DNA from: Deinococcus sp. | Lineage (GTDB): Bacteria; Deinococcota; Deinococci; Deinococcales; Deinococcaceae | NCBI RefSeq assembly: GCF_018260405.1 | Contig: NZ_JAGLBG010000015.1 | Coordinates: 1-35,126 of the forward strand | Direction: 5' to 3' | DNA length: 35,126 nucleotides | Shown: one piece after another, positions 33,767 through 35,126 of the stretch | How the letters are laid out: every line of letters starts with the position of its first letter | Position numbering within the stretch: the first letter of the stretch is position 1 | Program-made: the position numbers and the translations under genes | Notes under the pieces: generated by a model | Seen by the model: only the letters and a program-made list of their open reading frames with translations | What the model was told of the DNA's origin: nothing | The model's database searches: none

Positions 33767-35065
33767 ATGCAGAAGACCCTTGCTCTGGCTTTGGCCCTAA
33801 CTCTTGTAAGCTCACTTATGACTAACGCGGCGGCGACCGATATTCGTATCTATCCCAGCTTTACTGAAGTGCGTGAAAGGGTAAGCAGCGCGGGCAAAAC
33901 GCTCAGCGTGGCCCTGCCGCAGGAAGCCTGGAACGGCGTGATTCAAGGCAGCCTCGATCTGGAGGGCCTCAATTTTGACAGCGCCGTGCAAAAGCTGGAG
34001 GCCAACTGGCTAAGCAGTCTGGAAGGCAAACAGGTCTTTTTGCGCCGTGACGACAAGGACGGCCCGAAGGTCGAACCCGTGACGCTGGTGCGGGCCAAAG
34101 ACCTGCTGGTGCGGGACGCTGGCGGCAAGTATTTTACCGTGCAGTACAGCCAGCTACAATTCGACGTGCTGCCCCCCGCCAACCCGCTGACGCCCTCGCA
34201 GACGCTGGTTTTTGGCCTGACGCAGCCTGGCAGTGGCACCCTGAGCTACCTGACGCGCTCGGTAAGCTGGTCGCCGCGCTATACCCTGAAGGCCAGCGAC
34301 GCGGGAGCACAGTTGACCGCCCTGGCCGACATCCGCAACGGCAGCGACCAACCCTATGAGGTCAAAAATACCGAGCTGTACGCGGGCGATGTGAACGTGC
34401 AAGGTGAGAATATGCCGATGCCCGCTCTGATGATGATGCGGGCCACCGCTGGGGTTGCCGCTGACGCCCCCAAAATCCAGAGCGGCGGCGAGCTGCGTGG
34501 GCTGTACAAGTACACGCTGAGCACGGCCTTTATCCTGCCCGCCAACAGCGTCGTGACCCTGCCTTTCATTACGCCCAAGCTAAGCACTTTCGAGCGCTAC
34601 GTGGGCCTAAGCACCTATTTCTCGACCGAGAAACAGACCGGTACCCTGAGTCGCTTTTACCGCTTTACCGCCGATGACCGCCTGCCCGCTGGCCCGATTA
34701 CTGTGCGTGAGGAAGGCCGCATCGTGGGCCAGACCAACATCAATGACATGCGCAAGGGTGGCAAGGTCGAGTTTATGCTGGGTGACGACCCCGACGTGGC
34801 TTACACCCGCACGGTGCAAAGTGTCCAGCAGGTCAAGGACAGCAAGGGCAACGTGACCAAAAGCACCTACAAGGTGACCTACGCCTTCGAGAGCAGCAAG
34901 AGCCGCGCCGTGCGTGCCGAGGTGACCGAGCGCGTGGGGGGCCGCAAGGTCTTTATCGACAACGCGCCCGCCGTGCAAAATCAGGCCAGCGCCGAGTTGC
35001 GGGTAGACATTCCGGCAAATGGCAAGGTGAGCAAGAGCTTTACGGTTGTGGTGGACAACAGCTGA
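33767..35065 (+). CDS. DUF4139-like exported protein, paralogue of the preceding gene
   Basis: 432 residues. A standard signal peptide (MQKTLALALALTLVSSL to NAAA, about residue 23) without lipobox predicts a soluble or envelope-associated protein. It shares with its neighbour, in the same order, IYPSFTEVRE, WLSSLEGKQ, LVRAKDLLVRDAGGKY, YLTRSVSWSPRYTL, LTALADIRNGSDQ, TELYAGDVNVQG, GELRGLYKYTL, RLPAGPITVREEGRIVGQT and VAYTRTVQSVQ. It lies 90 bp after the first copy on the same strand. Differences are at the anchor (soluble versus lipoprotein) and in a Met/Pro-rich stretch (NMPMPALMMMRA). Function unknown. Confidence 0.87.
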   Translation: MQKTLALALALTLVSSLMTNAAATDIRIYPSFTEVRERVSSAGKTLSVALPQEAWNGVIQGSLDLEGLNFDSAVQKLEANWLSSLEGKQVFLRRDDKDGPKVEPVTLVRAKDLLVRDAGGKYFTVQYSQLQFDVLPPANPLTPSQTLVFGLTQPGSGTLSYLTRSVSWSPRYTLKASDAGAQLTALADIRNGSDQPYEVKNTELYAGDVNVQGENMPMPALMMMRATAGVAADAPKIQSGGELRGLYKYTLSTAFILPANSVVTLPFITPKLSTFERYVGLSTYFSTEKQTGTLSRFYRFTADDRLPAGPITVREEGRIVGQTNINDMRKGGKVEFMLGDDPDVAYTRTVQSVQQVKDSKGNVTKSTYKVTYAFESSKSRAVRAEVTERVGGRKVFIDNAPAVQNQASAELRVDIPANGKVSKSFTVVVDNS

Positions 35066-35092
35066 GGCAGTGAGTTGGCGAGGGGTGAGTTG

Positions 35093-35112
35093 GCAAGCTT
35101 CTCCGGCTTGCA
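35093..35112. terminator. Possible hairpin after the second DUF4139-like gene
   Basis: GCAAGC and GCTTGC pair around a 7-nt loop, ~28 nt past the stop codon, without a T-run. The window ends shortly after. Confidence 0.35.
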
Positions 35113-35126
35113 TTCCGCCGCCGCCT

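Overview
The window reads as a chromosomal segment of a Deinococcus-type bacterium. The evidence is high GC with GC-rich third codon positions, a very large share of genes whose only upstream signal is a -10 box 5-7 nt before the start codon (leaderless transcription, known to be common in Deinococcus), a zinc-ligand-free L31, a polyphosphate glucokinase, a DR1572-like HelD/helicase IV, a COG0402 deaminase resembling D. radiodurans Dr0824, and many small intergenic repeats. No rRNA, CRISPR array, phage or transposase gene is visible. The species cannot be named from the sequence alone.

Layout. 1-3 kb: SufE (-) and a rhodanese (+) are divergent, followed by a small anchored protein; two inverted copies of a 135-bp repeat flank this block. 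3-5.4 kb: holin-like/YvlD membrane protein, a doubtful 77-aa ORF, a PilT/PilU ATPase and GreA, all on +. 5.5-10.1 kb: HelD-like helicase, RdgB and a PBP4-type carboxypeptidase, all on -. 10.4-12.3 kb: secreted subtilase with twin Cys-rich C-terminal modules (+). 12.6-16.8 kb: queG, aldo/keto reductase, HD hydrolase, trxB and tRNA-Gln(CTG), all on -. 16.9-18.9 kb: ribosomal protein S1 with its own promoter and terminator (+). 19-22.9 kb: thymidine kinase (-), an apparently frameshifted membrane protein gene (+), then rpmE, the deaminase and ppgK (-). 23-28 kb: SDR, tatA-tatC, lgt and glmU (+). 28.3-30 kb: hotdog thioesterase (-), CMD-family protein (+) and a beta-barrel-like secreted protein (-). 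30.2-32.1 kb: etfB and etfA (+). 32.3-35.1 kb: two tandem paralogous DUF4139-like exported proteins (+).

The genes are mostly core housekeeping: envelope export (TatA/TatC, Lgt, PBP4, subtilase, DUF4139 pair), nucleotide hygiene (RdgB, Tdk), redox (TrxB, Etf, SDR, AKR), translation (S1, L31, tRNA-Gln, QueG) and sulfur transfer (SufE, rhodanese).

The most unusual signal lies between the genes. At least three small elements of 112-211 bp have inverted ends (TACGGAYTCCG-like) and are flanked by a 3-bp direct repeat of TNA form. In each case one copy of that 3-bp repeat is exactly the stop codon of the adjoining minus-strand gene (helD, queG, rpmE). In helD and rpmE, removing the element by eye puts the stop codon right next to a canonical terminator. 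This looks like a MITE family that lands on stop codons and duplicates them, leaving the protein intact while separating the gene from its terminator. Degenerate relatives touch trxB and tatC. A second family, with three copies of exactly 135 bp, has short GAGC ends and mostly TA flanks.
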